From an uncultured Oscillospiraceae bacterium (GTDB taxonomy: Bacteria; Bacillota; Clostridia; Oscillospirales; Ruminococcaceae), in the NCBI GenBank assembly GCA_900539695.1, contig UQDG01000027.1, positions 1 to 28,467 of the forward strand: a stretch of DNA of 28,467 nt. The letters run 5' to 3'. Below, piece after piece: positions 1 to 8,373 of this stretch. The notes beneath the pieces were generated by a model. It had not been told where the DNA came from. It saw only the letters and a program-made list of their open reading frames with translations, and did no database searches. The position numbers were made by a program, and so were the translations under genes. How positions within the stretch are numbered: the first letter of the stretch is position 1; every line of letters starts with the position of its first letter.

Positions 1-8
1 TAAAGGAA

Positions 9-37
9 AAGAGCAAGGCCGGATAGACCTTACTCTT
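9..37. other. Imperfect hairpin upstream of the first small gene
   Basis: AAGAGCAAGG (9-18) can pair with CCTTACTCTT (28-37) with one mismatch, leaving a 9-nt loop. No T-run follows, so it is not a convincing intrinsic terminator. It may be the end of an upstream gene's transcript (TAA at 1-3) or a leader structure of the next gene. Confidence 0.3.
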
Positions 38-71
38 ACATTATGAATCGGAATTTGTGGAGGAGACAAAC

Positions 72-242
72 ATGGAAGATAATAAATCAATGACTGTCAA
101 GAAAACGGTAAAATCAGGAATAACTTTTGGAAGTGCATTAGCTATGGTTATTAGTTATACAACGTGGAAGTCTGTCGGCTGGGCGATTTTTCATGGATTA
201 CTTAGTTGGGTGTATGTCATATATTTCCTTTTGCGCTATTAA
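72..242 (+). CDS. Small one- or two-helix membrane protein, function unknown
   Basis: A 56-residue protein starting at ATG 72. The start is chosen because a strong GGAGGAG ribosome-binding site (59-65) lies just upstream, inside the longer GTG-started frame. The first 16 or so residues are polar and Lys-rich. The rest is hydrophobic (about residues 18-31 and 37-54), consistent with two short membrane segments, the second rich in Trp and Tyr (GWAIFHGLLSWVYVIYF). I do not recognise a named family, although small proteins of this look occur in Firmicutes. The region is strikingly AT-rich compared with everything from 600 to 25200. It precedes a DUF3781 gene on the same strand by 54 nt, which suggests joint acquisition or co-transcription. 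Function cannot be inferred. Confidence 0.6.
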   Translation: MEDNKSMTVKKTVKSGITFGSALAMVISYTTWKSVGWAIFHGLLSWVYVIYFLLRY

Positions 243-296
243 ATTACAATTTATTGATTTGTTAGATAAATAGTAATTTTTTGAGGAGATTAAGTT

Positions 297-545
297 ATGG
301 AAGATAAACAAATATTACTTGATAATATAAGTAAAGTGCATACTACTGAAATGGGGATTGATAGAATTAAGAAGAATCTAAAATTGAATACTAATGATGT
401 AGTTGAATTTTGTAAAAATAAAATTTTAGATAAGAATTGTAATATTTATAAGCAGGGTAAAAATTGGTATTGTGAAATTGATAATATTAAAATAACTATT
501 AACTCTTATAGTTATACAATTATTACAGCACATCTAATCAAATAA
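297..545 (+). CDS. DUF3781 family protein
   Basis: An 82-residue protein with a good Shine-Dalgarno (TTGAGGAGA, about 281-289) before ATG 297. The sequence fits the DUF3781 family of small uncharacterised Firmicute proteins. The N-terminus has the KVHTTEMGIDRIKKNL pattern, the middle has VVEFCKNKIL followed by GKNWYCEID, and the C-terminus ends in NSYSYTIITAH. The family has no assigned function, and the usual length is about 80 residues, so the gene looks complete. Codon use is very AT-rich (many AAT, AAA, ATA), unlike the downstream core genes, which points to transfer or a different genomic compartment. It is followed within 20 nt by a strong terminator that ends the two-gene unit. Confidence 0.8.
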   Translation: MEDKQILLDNISKVHTTEMGIDRIKKNLKLNTNDVVEFCKNKILDKNCNIYKQGKNWYCEIDNIKITINSYSYTIITAHLIK

Positions 546-563
546 ATTCCAGTTTACAAAGCA

Positions 564-599
564 CAAAGCCTCCCTTACATAAAGGGAGGCTTTGTTTAT
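564..599 (+). terminator. Rho-independent terminator after the DUF3781 gene
   Basis: CAAAGCCTCCCTT (564-576) pairs perfectly with AAGGGAGGCTTTG (582-594) around the loop ACATA, giving a 13-bp stem followed by TTTAT. It sits between the end of the DUF3781 gene and the converging end of the MscS-type gene, so it may serve both strands. The T-rich tail favours the plus strand. Confidence 0.85.
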
Positions 600-627
600 A
601 CGATGGGGAACTGCGCAAAATCCGTTG

Positions 628-1686
628 TCACTTTTTCTCCGCCATCTCAATGGTCGTGGTCGGGAAGGCAAAGTCACATCCGTCTTTGTGCACCGCATCC
701 ATAATTTGCAGGTTCAGCCGGTTCTTGGCCTGCAAAAAGTCGGCCAGGCGGGTGGTGGTGACATACATACGGCAGCGCAGGTCGATGCTATAGGCATTAA
801 ATGTATCCACCGTCACGGTCACTTTATCAGCCAGCACCTCCGGGTCGTTCTGCAAAACCGCCGTCAGGTCACGGCACAGTACTTCCAGCGTTTCCCGCGG
901 GGTATCGTAGGTCACGCCTACGGTAAAATCCCATAGGCGGCTTTTGCGCTGGTCGCAGTTGCAGATGTACTCCGAGGCGACTTTCGAATTTTCGATCGAC
1001 ACCACCACGTTATCCGGCGTGCGGAACTTGGTGGAGCGGAAGGAAATATCCTCCACCGTGCCCTCCAGACTGCCCAGCACGATGTAATCCCCAATTCCAA
1101 AGGGATGCTCCAGCACCAGCGCCACACCGGCAATGAGGTTCGATAAGGTGGACTGCGCCGCAAGCGAGATGGCGATGCCGGCAACGCCGGCGCCGGTCAG
1201 CAGACCGGTGACCGGCACGCCCATGGTGTCCAGCATGGCGATGCCCGCAAACAGCAACACCAGCGCGCGGAAGATATTCTCAAAAAAGCGGGCCATCGTC
1301 TGGTTGGTGGCAAGGTCCAGGTGGTTCTGGGCACTGCGCAGCAGCAAACGGCACATGGGGGCCGACCGCCACGCGCCCAGCGCAAGAAAATAAATGTTCA
1401 GCAGGGTAGAGAGCGTACTCAAAAAGCTTGCCACCGTCGCATGCTTCTGCACAAGGGGCAGCAGCCCCACCGCCGCAAAAAACAGCGTCTGGCGCAGTGC
1501 CCAGGCCAGCGGCTTTAAGTAACTCTCTGTCAAAATGCAAAGCCACTCGGGCAGATGTTTTTGCAGCCGGTGCAAAAAGCCGCCGCCCACATGGTAAAAC
1601 ACAAAGGGCAGTACCAGGGCCAGCAGCAAAAAGATCCCGCTGGGGATAAGTTCTCCAATTTCAATGGCAAAAGCAGATGCAGGCAT
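628..1686 (-). CDS. MscS-family mechanosensitive ion channel
   Basis: A 352-residue protein of the small-conductance mechanosensitive channel family. The start at 1686 is preceded on the minus strand by AGGAGGTG at good spacing. The longer frame reaches upstream across the promoter and into the FMN riboswitch and is rejected. Three or four hydrophobic segments occupy roughly the first 150 residues. The pore-lining region follows, with the Gly/Ala-rich run LLTGAGVAGIAISLAAQSTLSNLIAGV typical of MscS TM3 given here only as its pattern (alternating Gly and Ala, then the QSTLSN turn). After it comes the beta domain (GIGDYIVLGSLEGTVEDISFRST) and an alpha/beta C-terminal domain. Such channels release osmolytes on hypo-osmotic shock. 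The gene is divergent from ribU, with interleaved promoters. Confidence 0.9.
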   Translation of the reverse strand: MPASAFAIEIGELIPSGIFLLLALVLPFVFYHVGGGFLHRLQKHLPEWLCILTESYLKPLAWALRQTLFFAAVGLLPLVQKHATVASFLSTLSTLLNIYFLALGAWRSAPMCRLLLRSAQNHLDLATNQTMARFFENIFRALVLLFAGIAMLDTMGVPVTGLLTGAGVAGIAISLAAQSTLSNLIAGVALVLEHPFGIGDYIVLGSLEGTVEDISFRSTKFRTPDNVVVSIENSKVASEYICNCDQRKSRLWDFTVGVTYDTPRETLEVLCRDLTAVLQNDPEVLADKVTVTVDTFNAYSIDLRCRMYVTTTRLADFLQAKNRLNLQIMDAVHKDGCDFAFPTTTIEMAEKK

Positions 1687-1738
1687 ACGCGGCACCTCCT
1701 GTGTTTTTTTCATAAGGTATTTTTCATAAGGTAAAAGT

Positions 1739-1768
1739 ATTATACCACACCCCCTTGCAATTTGTAAA
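1739..1768 (-). promoter_or_regulatory. Predicted promoter of the MscS-type gene
   Basis: Read on the minus strand, TTTACA (1768-1763) and TATAAT (1744-1739) are separated by 18 nt, matching the sigma-A consensus at 5/6 and 6/6. It lies 53 nt upstream of the chosen start and overlaps the divergent ribU promoter. Confidence 0.6.
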
Positions 1769-1782
1769 ACCTGTGCTATAAT
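1755..1782 (+). promoter_or_regulatory. Predicted promoter of the FMN riboswitch/ribU transcript
   Basis: TTGCAA (1755-1760) and TATAAT (1777-1782) are separated by 16 nt. An extended -10 TGC lies directly before the hexamer. The riboswitch aptamer begins about 15 nt downstream, so the transcript would start just ahead of it. Confidence 0.65.
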
Positions 1783-1796
1783 AATGCCCAGAAAGT

Positions 1797-1926
1797 CTGT
1801 TTCAGGGCGGGGTGCAATTCCCCACCGGCGGTAAGCAGTATCCTGCAAGCCCGCGACCGGCTGCGTAGCAGCCGCTGACCCGGTGTGATTCCGGGGCCGA
1901 CGGTATAGTCCGGATGAAAGAAACGG
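1797..1926 (+). ncRNA. FMN riboswitch aptamer (RFN element)
   Basis: The conserved RFN blocks are visible in order: GGGGTGCAATTCCCCACCGG, CGGTAAGC, AGCCCGCGA, CCGGTGTGATTCCGG, GCCGACGGT, and AGTCCGGATGAAAG. The closing helix P1 is formed by CTGTTTC (1797-1803) and GAAACGG (1920-1926). It senses flavin mononucleotide and lies upstream of a riboflavin uptake gene, the expected context. Confidence 0.95.
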
Positions 1927-1950
1927 AAAGCTGTTTGCTATGCCTTTTCC

Positions 1951-1988
1951 AACGCCCTGCTGCCATTTTCCGCAGCAGGGCGTTTTGC
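1951..1988 (+). terminator. Riboswitch expression-platform terminator
   Basis: AACGCCCTGCTGC (1951-1963) pairs with GCAGCAGGGCGTT (1972-1984), a 13-bp stem with an 8-nt loop, followed by TTGC and TTTA. It lies 24 nt after the FMN aptamer and before ribU, as expected of a premature terminator. A second small hairpin, TTTTGC/GCAAAA (1983-1998), follows immediately. Confidence 0.85.
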
Positions 1989-2063
1989 TTTAGCAAAAGC
2001 CTCCCGCAGAATTTATCGAAAAAACAGCTTTCATAACTACTTTTTTACGGGAGGCATTTTATT

Positions 2064-2660
2064 ATGCAAAACTCTACCAGCAAAGTCCGCGTTCTTACGG
2101 GTACCGCCATGCTTGGCGCTGTGGCCGCCGTGCTCATGTACCTGGAATTTCCCATCCCCATCATGCCCGCTTTCGTCAAGCTGGATGTGTCGGAGCTGCC
2201 CGCGCTGATCGCCAGCTTCGCCTATGGGCCGGTCTCGGGCATCCTCGTCTGCCTCATCAAAAACCTCATCAAGCTGCCCAGCACCAGCACTGCCGCGGTA
2301 GGCGAGCTGTTCAACTTCGTGATGGGCGCGCTCTTCGTCGGTGTGGCGGGCCTTATCTACAAGCGCAACAAGACCCGCAAGGGCGCCATCGTCGGCGCAC
2401 TGCTGGGCGCGCTGGTTATGGCGGTCGTCTCGGTGCCGTACAACTACTTCATCGTTTACCCGGCTTATGTGGTCATGTATCATCTGCCGCTGGATGCCAT
2501 CATCGGCATGTACCAGGCCATCAACCCCAATGTCAATGGCCTGCTTGCCTGCCTGCTGGTGTTTAACCTGCCCTTTACCTTCGTGAAAGGTGCACTGGAT
2601 GCGGTGCTCTGCTTCCTGGTCTATAAGCCGCTTTCGCCCATCCTGCACGGCCGCAAATAA
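2064..2660 (+). CDS. ribU: Riboflavin transporter RibU (ECF S component)
   Basis: A 198-residue, very hydrophobic protein with about six membrane segments. It binds riboflavin as the substrate-specific component of an energy-coupling-factor transporter and would share the EcfA/A'/T module encoded elsewhere. Family hallmarks include the N-terminal LGAVAAVLMYLEFPIP stretch, the LDVSELPALIASFAYGP segment, and the later FNLPFTFVKGALDAVLCF helix. The start at ATG 2064 has the Shine-Dalgarno CGGGAGGC at 2048-2055. The FMN riboswitch, the terminator and an SD-complementary segment (1999-2006) lie upstream, so expression should fall when FMN is abundant. Length and context agree with RibU. Confidence 0.95.
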   Translation: MQNSTSKVRVLTGTAMLGAVAAVLMYLEFPIPIMPAFVKLDVSELPALIASFAYGPVSGILVCLIKNLIKLPSTSTAAVGELFNFVMGALFVGVAGLIYKRNKTRKGAIVGALLGALVMAVVSVPYNYFIVYPAYVVMYHLPLDAIIGMYQAINPNVNGLLACLLVFNLPFTFVKGALDAVLCFLVYKPLSPILHGRK

Positions 2661-2723
2661 GTACACGGGCCGAAAAATGTCCTACTTTTGCGCAAATTGG
2701 CTGGTGTGTACCACGTTTTATCG

Positions 2724-2752
2724 TTGACTTTCCCCAAAAGCTATGGTAAACT
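2724..2752 (+). promoter_or_regulatory. Predicted promoter of the SAM riboswitch/metK transcript
   Basis: TTGACT (2724-2729) and TAAACT (2747-2752) are separated by exactly 17 nt, with TGG just before the -10 hexamer. The SAM-I aptamer starts 25 nt downstream. Confidence 0.65.
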
Positions 2753-2776
2753 ATCCACACAACAACAGAATAGCAA

Positions 2777-2871
2777 CTTATCAAGAGCGGCTGAGGGAAC
2801 AGGCCCGATGAAGCCCGGCAACCTGCATGCAAATGCAAGGTGCCAAATCCTGCGGGAAACCGAAAGATAAG
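2777..2871 (+). ncRNA. SAM-I riboswitch (S-box)
   Basis: The S-box pattern is clear: P1 CTTATC (2777-2782) pairs with GATAAG (2866-2871). Conserved segments AAGAG, GCTGAGGGA, GGCCCGATGAAGCCCGGCAACC, GGTGCCAAATCC and GAAAGATAAG appear in order; the middle one is given here as the core GATGAAGCC and GGCAACC. It senses S-adenosylmethionine and precedes metK, a classic target. Confidence 0.95.
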
Positions 2872-2876
2872 CGTTT

Positions 2877-2908
2877 GGCGCGCGGTCTTTTGGCTGTGCG
2901 CCTTTTTT
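2877..2908 (+). terminator. SAM riboswitch terminator
   Basis: GGCGCGCGG (2877-2885) pairs with CTGTGCGCC (2894-2902), allowing two G-U pairs, and is followed by six T residues (2903-2908). It starts 5 nt after the aptamer and ends 50 nt before the metK start, the normal layout of a transcriptionally acting S-box. Confidence 0.85.
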
Positions 2909-2958
2909 GTTTCTCACGGTTGCGTTTCTGCCGAATTTTATAAGGAGGCTTTTCCCCA

Positions 2959-4104
<1,146 letters not shown>

Positions 4105-4141
4105 GCATCTTATCTGCAAAATTTCAACCATCAAATACGAC

Positions 4142-4170
4142 AAAAAGCACGGGCTTGTCCCGTGCTTTTT
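4142..4170 (+). terminator. Terminator after metK
   Basis: AAAAAGCACGGG (4142-4153) pairs perfectly with CCCGTGCTTTTT (4159-4170) around the loop CTTGT. The five T residues are part of the stem. The symmetry would allow function in both directions. Confidence 0.9.
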
Positions 4171-4174
4171 CTGT

Positions 4175-4203
4175 TTGCCAAAAGGGGCTTGTTGGGGTAT
4201 AAT
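4175..4203 (+). promoter_or_regulatory. Predicted promoter of the recD2-led operon
   Basis: TTGCCA (4175-4180) and TATAAT (4198-4203) are separated by 17 nt (5/6 and 6/6 matches to consensus). It lies between the metK terminator and the recD2 start and is the only clear promoter before the long co-directional run ending at 15921. Confidence 0.75.
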
Positions 4204-4270
4204 AAAAATATTGTGGTAGTGTGCCGAAATGCAGCCCGCTGCCAACACCAAAAGGGGAGGTGACCGCTAC

Positions 4271-6526
4271 GTGGAAAACCAATCGCAGGACCGGCTGATG
4301 AAGCTGGAAGGCGTTGTGGAACACATGATCTACGAAAACACCGAGACCGGCTACGCCGTGTTTGAAGTGGACGCCGGCGGCACCGACGTCATCGTGGCCG
4401 GCAATGTGGGCAGTGTGGATAACGGCATGAGTGTCACCGTCTACGGCCGCATGGTCAACCACCCCAGCTATGGGGAGCAGTTCAAGGCCGAGACCTGCGA
4501 GGCCAGCCTGCCCCAGGATACCACTGCGCTGTTAAGCTACCTTTCCAGCGGCGTACTGCCCTATATCGGCCCCTCCACTGCCAAAAAGATCGTGTCTATG
4601 TTTGGTGAGGATACGTTAAACGTCATCTCCGAGACACCGCAGAGTCTCTGCCGAATCAAGGGCATCACGCCGGAAAAAGCCGCCGCCATCTCCAACGAGT
4701 TCCGCCGCATGTACGGTGTGCGGGAGGTGGTGGCCTGGTTCACCAAATACGGTCTTTCTGCCCAGCAGGCGGTCACGGCGTACCGCGCCTTCGGCCCCCA
4801 CACGGTGGAGGCGCTGACCCAGAACCCCTACCTGCTTTGTGGTGACCCGCTGCAATTAAAGTTTGCCCAGGTGGACGGTATCGCCGCCGCCTTACAGTTT
4901 GATTCCGGCAGCCGACTGCGGGTGGCGGCGGGGCTGTTGTACGCCCTGCGCCACAACGCCAACAACGGCCACACCTGTTTGCCGCGGGCCAAACTCTTAG
5001 ACTCCACCGCCAAGTTCCTGCGGGTGGAACCTGCCAGCATTGAGGCAGGACTGGACGAACTCCTCTCCACCGAGGACCTGCGCACCCGCACCTACCAAAA
5101 CATCGAATACATCTACCTGCCGGATCTGCTTTCGGCCGAAGAAGACATCGCCGCCCGCCTGGGCCAGCTCTCCACCTTCCCGACCGAGCCGCCCAAAACG
5201 CTGGAGACCGACATCCGTGTGTTGGAAATGACCCAGGGCTTCGAGTACGCACCTTTGCAGAAAGAGGCCATCCGCTTAGCCCTTTCCAGCCGGGTCATGG
5301 TGCTCACCGGCGGCCCCGGTACCGGCAAGACCACCACGGTCAACGCCATTTTGAGCTTGTACGAGGCCCTGTATGACCGTGTCGCCCTCTGCGCCCCCAC
5401 GGGCCGCGCCGCCAAGCGGCTGAGCGAGCTGACCCACCACAGCGCTTCCACCATCCATCGCCTGCTGGAAGTGGACTACAGCACCGGCAGCGTGCGGTTC
5501 ATCCATAACGAGAAAAACCTGTTAAAATACGATGTCATCATCCTAGACGAGATGAGCATGGTGGACGTCAAGCTGTTTCAGGCATTGCTGGCGGCGGCGC
5601 GGTATCACTGCCGTATCATTATGGTAGGCGATGCCGACCAGCTGCCCAGCGTCGGCCCCGGCAACATTCTGGGCGAGATCTTGCGCACGGGCGTCGTGCC
5701 CACTGTTCGCCTGACCGACATCTTCCGTCAGGCGCAGCAAAGTCTGATCGTGCAGAACGCCCACCGCATTGTCGAAGGGCAGATGCCCCAAAAAGGCGGG
5801 CCGAAGGACGACTTTTTTATGATCGAGTCCACCGGCCTTGCCTGCCAGAAGCTGGTCTGCGACCTGGTCAGCAGCCGCCTGCCCAAGGCCTACGGGTTCG
5901 ACCCGGTCAAGGATATTCAGGTGCTTTGCCCGACCAAAGTCGGCCCCACCGGCAGTGTGGAGCTGAACCGACGCTTGCAGGAGATCCTCAACCCGCCCAT
6001 GCGCGGCAAACCGCAGATCGGTACCGAGAAAAACGCAAAAATTCTGCGTCTGGGCGATAAGGTTATGCAGATCAAAAACGACTACGACATCACCTATGAG
6101 CGCGACGGCGCCGAGGCCGGGGTAGGCGCCTACAACGGCGACCTGGGTATCATCACCGCTGTTGACCCGGACGCCCGCGCCGTCACTGTCATGATGGACG
6201 ACCGCAAGTACGTCTACTCGGCTGACCAATTGGCCGAGCTGGAACCCGCCTACGCCGTTACGGTCCACAAAAGCCAGGGCTCGGAGTTCCCGGCGGTCAT
6301 CCTGCCGGTGGCCGATGTGCCCGCCCGCCTTTGCTACCGCAACCTTTTATATACCGGCGTCACCCGCGCCCGCAAGTTGTGCGTGCTGACCGGCACCGCC
6401 CGCACCGAGGAAGCCATGGTGCGCAATGTGCGCCAGAACATGCGCTACAGCGGCCTGCGCTTTTTGCTGGCCGACGCCGCTGCACCCACCGCCGAAAAGT
6501 ACAAAGCAGAGGATGACCAGGCATGA
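4271..6526 (+). CDS. recD2: RecD2-type ATP-dependent DNA helicase
   Basis: A 751-residue superfamily 1B helicase of the RecD2 (YrrC) type, a 5'-3' DNA helicase acting in replication-fork repair and recombination. GTG 4271 is chosen because AGGGGAGGTG lies about 8 nt upstream; the longer ATG 4229 frame covers that ribosome site. The N-terminal region (about 1-200) has an OB-like part and helix-hairpin-helix segments (IGPSTAKKIV, IKGITPEKAAAI). Walker A GGPGTGKTT is at about 347-355, motif II LDEMSMVD at about 425-432, and the late motif VHKSQGSE at about 665-672. The C-terminus is complete. The last 4 nt overlap the comF start (ATGA), so the two are translationally coupled. Confidence 0.93.
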   Translation: MENQSQDRLMKLEGVVEHMIYENTETGYAVFEVDAGGTDVIVAGNVGSVDNGMSVTVYGRMVNHPSYGEQFKAETCEASLPQDTTALLSYLSSGVLPYIGPSTAKKIVSMFGEDTLNVISETPQSLCRIKGITPEKAAAISNEFRRMYGVREVVAWFTKYGLSAQQAVTAYRAFGPHTVEALTQNPYLLCGDPLQLKFAQVDGIAAALQFDSGSRLRVAAGLLYALRHNANNGHTCLPRAKLLDSTAKFLRVEPASIEAGLDELLSTEDLRTRTYQNIEYIYLPDLLSAEEDIAARLGQLSTFPTEPPKTLETDIRVLEMTQGFEYAPLQKEAIRLALSSRVMVLTGGPGTGKTTTVNAILSLYEALYDRVALCAPTGRAAKRLSELTHHSASTIHRLLEVDYSTGSVRFIHNEKNLLKYDVIILDEMSMVDVKLFQALLAAARYHCRIIMVGDADQLPSVGPGNILGEILRTGVVPTVRLTDIFRQAQQSLIVQNAHRIVEGQMPQKGGPKDDFFMIESTGLACQKLVCDLVSSRLPKAYGFDPVKDIQVLCPTKVGPTGSVELNRRLQEILNPPMRGKPQIGTEKNAKILRLGDKVMQIKNDYDITYERDGAEAGVGAYNGDLGIITAVDPDARAVTVMMDDRKYVYSADQLAELEPAYAVTVHKSQGSEFPAVILPVADVPARLCYRNLLYTGVTRARKLCVLTGTARTEEAMVRNVRQNMRYSGLRFLLADAAAPTAEKYKAEDDQA

Positions 6527-7299
6527 ACCACCCGGATTGGAAGCTGCTGGCCGAAAAGGCCGCGCTGTATCTCTACCCGCGCCGCTGCCCGTTCTGCGGT
6601 GCAGTGCTGGGCCGCGATGCTGTGCAGGGCACGGTCTGCCCGGCCTGCTTTGAGGCTGCCGACAAACGCCTTGTGCATCTGCCGCCCCGCCTGCCGGAGA
6701 CCGAACATGCCTTTTACGCCCTGAACAGCGCCGTCGCCGCCTACTATTACAGCGGCGAGGTCCGCCATGCGATTTTGGCCTGCAAGCGCGGCGGGGAACT
6801 GTGGCGTGCCCGGGAGTTGGCCGACCGCATGGCCGTACTGATCTGGGGCGCCATGCCGTCCCACACACCGGGCCGCCGCCCGGCAGCTCTGGCTCCGGTG
6901 GGAATGCCCCGTTACCACTACATTGTGCCGGTCCCGCCGCGGGAGCCGCTGCCCGGCACCGCCGGTATGCCGCTTTTGCTGGCCCGGCGGCTGGGCATAC
7001 TAATGCAGACCCCGGTGATTGCGCCGCTGTACAGTACAAAGCCTTTACAGCCTCAAAAGGAGCTGACCCGCGCGGAGCGCCTGGCCAACAAAAAGGATGC
7101 CTACGCCTGCCGCCCCGGCACCGACCTGAGCGGCAAGCGGGTGCTGCTGGTGGACGACATCATCACCACCGGCGCAACGGTCTCGGCCTGTGCGCTGGCC
7201 TTACAGCAGGCCGGAGCCTACGAAATCACCGCAGCCGCCGTGGCTGCCACCGAAGAACTGCCGAAATCCCTGCAGAAATCTACGGAGAAACGCAAATGA
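6523..7299 (+). CDS. comF: ComF family phosphoribosyltransferase-like protein
   Basis: A 258-residue ComF-type protein, in Bacillus needed for DNA uptake during transformation; ComF partners DNA helicases and processing factors in other species. A zinc-ribbon is visible at the N-terminus (CPFC at 22-25, CPAC at 39-42). The C-terminal phosphoribosyltransferase fold carries the PRPP-binding motif VLLVDDIITTGAT at 207-219. Length is slightly above the usual 220-240. ATG 6523 overlaps the recD2 stop, and its own stop overlaps the mreB-like start (ATGA at 7296-7299), so it is embedded in a tightly packed operon with two helicase genes. Whether the host is naturally competent is not shown. Confidence 0.9.
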   Translation: MNHPDWKLLAEKAALYLYPRRCPFCGAVLGRDAVQGTVCPACFEAADKRLVHLPPRLPETEHAFYALNSAVAAYYYSGEVRHAILACKRGGELWRARELADRMAVLIWGAMPSHTPGRRPAALAPVGMPRYHYIVPVPPREPLPGTAGMPLLLARRLGILMQTPVIAPLYSTKPLQPQKELTRAERLANKKDAYACRPGTDLSGKRVLLVDDIITTGATVSACALALQQAGAYEITAAAVAATEELPKSLQKSTEKRK

Positions 7300-8354
7300 A
7301 GCAATATGACATCGGTATTGATTTGGGAACTACTTCCATTATCATAGCTACCGAAGAACAGGGCGTCGTCTTCCGCCAGCCGACCATCGGCGCGGTGGAT
7401 ACCCGCACCAATACCATCATTGCGGTGGGGGACGAAGCCCTGCAGATGGTGGGCCGTGCGCCCGCCTATATCGACCTTGTGCGCCCCCTGCGGGACGGCG
7501 TCATCCAGGACCATCGCATGACCAATGAGCTCATCGTCCGCTTTGTCAACGAGGTCTGCCGTTCCCGCATCTTCAAACCCCGCATCGCGGTCTGCGTGCC
7601 CGCGCAGATTACCGGCGTCGAGGCTGACGCCGTGGTCGAGTCGGTCATGGGGGCCGGGGCCAAGCAGGTCTTTCTGGTGGACGAGCCGGTAGCCGCTGCC
7701 CTGGGGGCCGGTTTGCAGATTCGCGAACCCCACGGCTGCATGGTCGTGGACATCGGCGGCGGCTCCACCGACATTGCCGTCATCAGCATGGGTGGCCGTG
7801 TAAAAGCCGCCAGCGTGCCGGTGGCAGGCAACGCCTTTGACCGCTGCATTGCCCAGTATGTGCAGGAAAAATTCCAGATCGCCATCGGTCCGCTGACGGC
7901 AGAAGCTCTGAAAAAGCAGGTGGCTTGCTGCACCAAAAGCGAGTTTGAGGGCGTGATGGAAGTGCGCGGCCACTCCTGGGAGACGAACTTGCCCGCCCGC
8001 CACGTCATCTACACCCGCGACCTGTACGAGCCGGTGCAGGAGCTTGCCTCCCGCATTGCCGCCGCGGCCCGCGCCGTGCTGGAAAGCACCCCGCCGGAAC
8101 TGGCGGCGGACGTCTCCTCGTCGGGCGTGCTGCTCACCGGCGGCGGTTCGCTGCTGCGGGGTTTAGCCAGCTATATCGCTGGGGAACTGCATGTGGATGT
8201 GGCCATCGCCCCCGACCCGCTCAACTGCGTAGCCCGCGGTACGGCCATCAGTTTGAGCGAGGGCTGCTACCTTACCGCCGGCTTCCGCGATGCCACCCCC
8301 AAAGCCTGGCACAAGCGCCTGCAAAATAACCACGACCCCTTTGCCGGGGAATGA
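7296..8354 (+). CDS. mreB: MreB-like actin homologue
   Basis: A 352-residue bacterial actin. The true start is ATG 7296, which overlaps the comF stop; the longer frame runs through comF and is spurious. Phosphate-1 motif GIDLGTTS lies at 7-14, phosphate-2 VVDIGGGSTDIAV at about 150-162, and the adenosine motif LLTGGGSLL from about 275. The PPELAADV and DPLNCVARGTA segments are MreB-typical. MreB polymerises at the membrane and guides cell-wall elongation. Unlike usual mre loci, no mreC or mreD follows; neighbours are comF and pcrA. The C-terminus carries about 20 extra residues after the last core helix. It could be a second MreB/Mbl paralogue rather than the only one. Confidence 0.88.
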   Translation: MKQYDIGIDLGTTSIIIATEEQGVVFRQPTIGAVDTRTNTIIAVGDEALQMVGRAPAYIDLVRPLRDGVIQDHRMTNELIVRFVNEVCRSRIFKPRIAVCVPAQITGVEADAVVESVMGAGAKQVFLVDEPVAAALGAGLQIREPHGCMVVDIGGGSTDIAVISMGGRVKAASVPVAGNAFDRCIAQYVQEKFQIAIGPLTAEALKKQVACCTKSEFEGVMEVRGHSWETNLPARHVIYTRDLYEPVQELASRIAAAARAVLESTPPELAADVSSSGVLLTGGGSLLRGLASYIAGELHVDVAIAPDPLNCVARGTAISLSEGCYLTAGFRDATPKAWHKRLQNNHDPFAGE

Positions 8355-8373
8355 CCAGAAAGGGAAAAACTCC

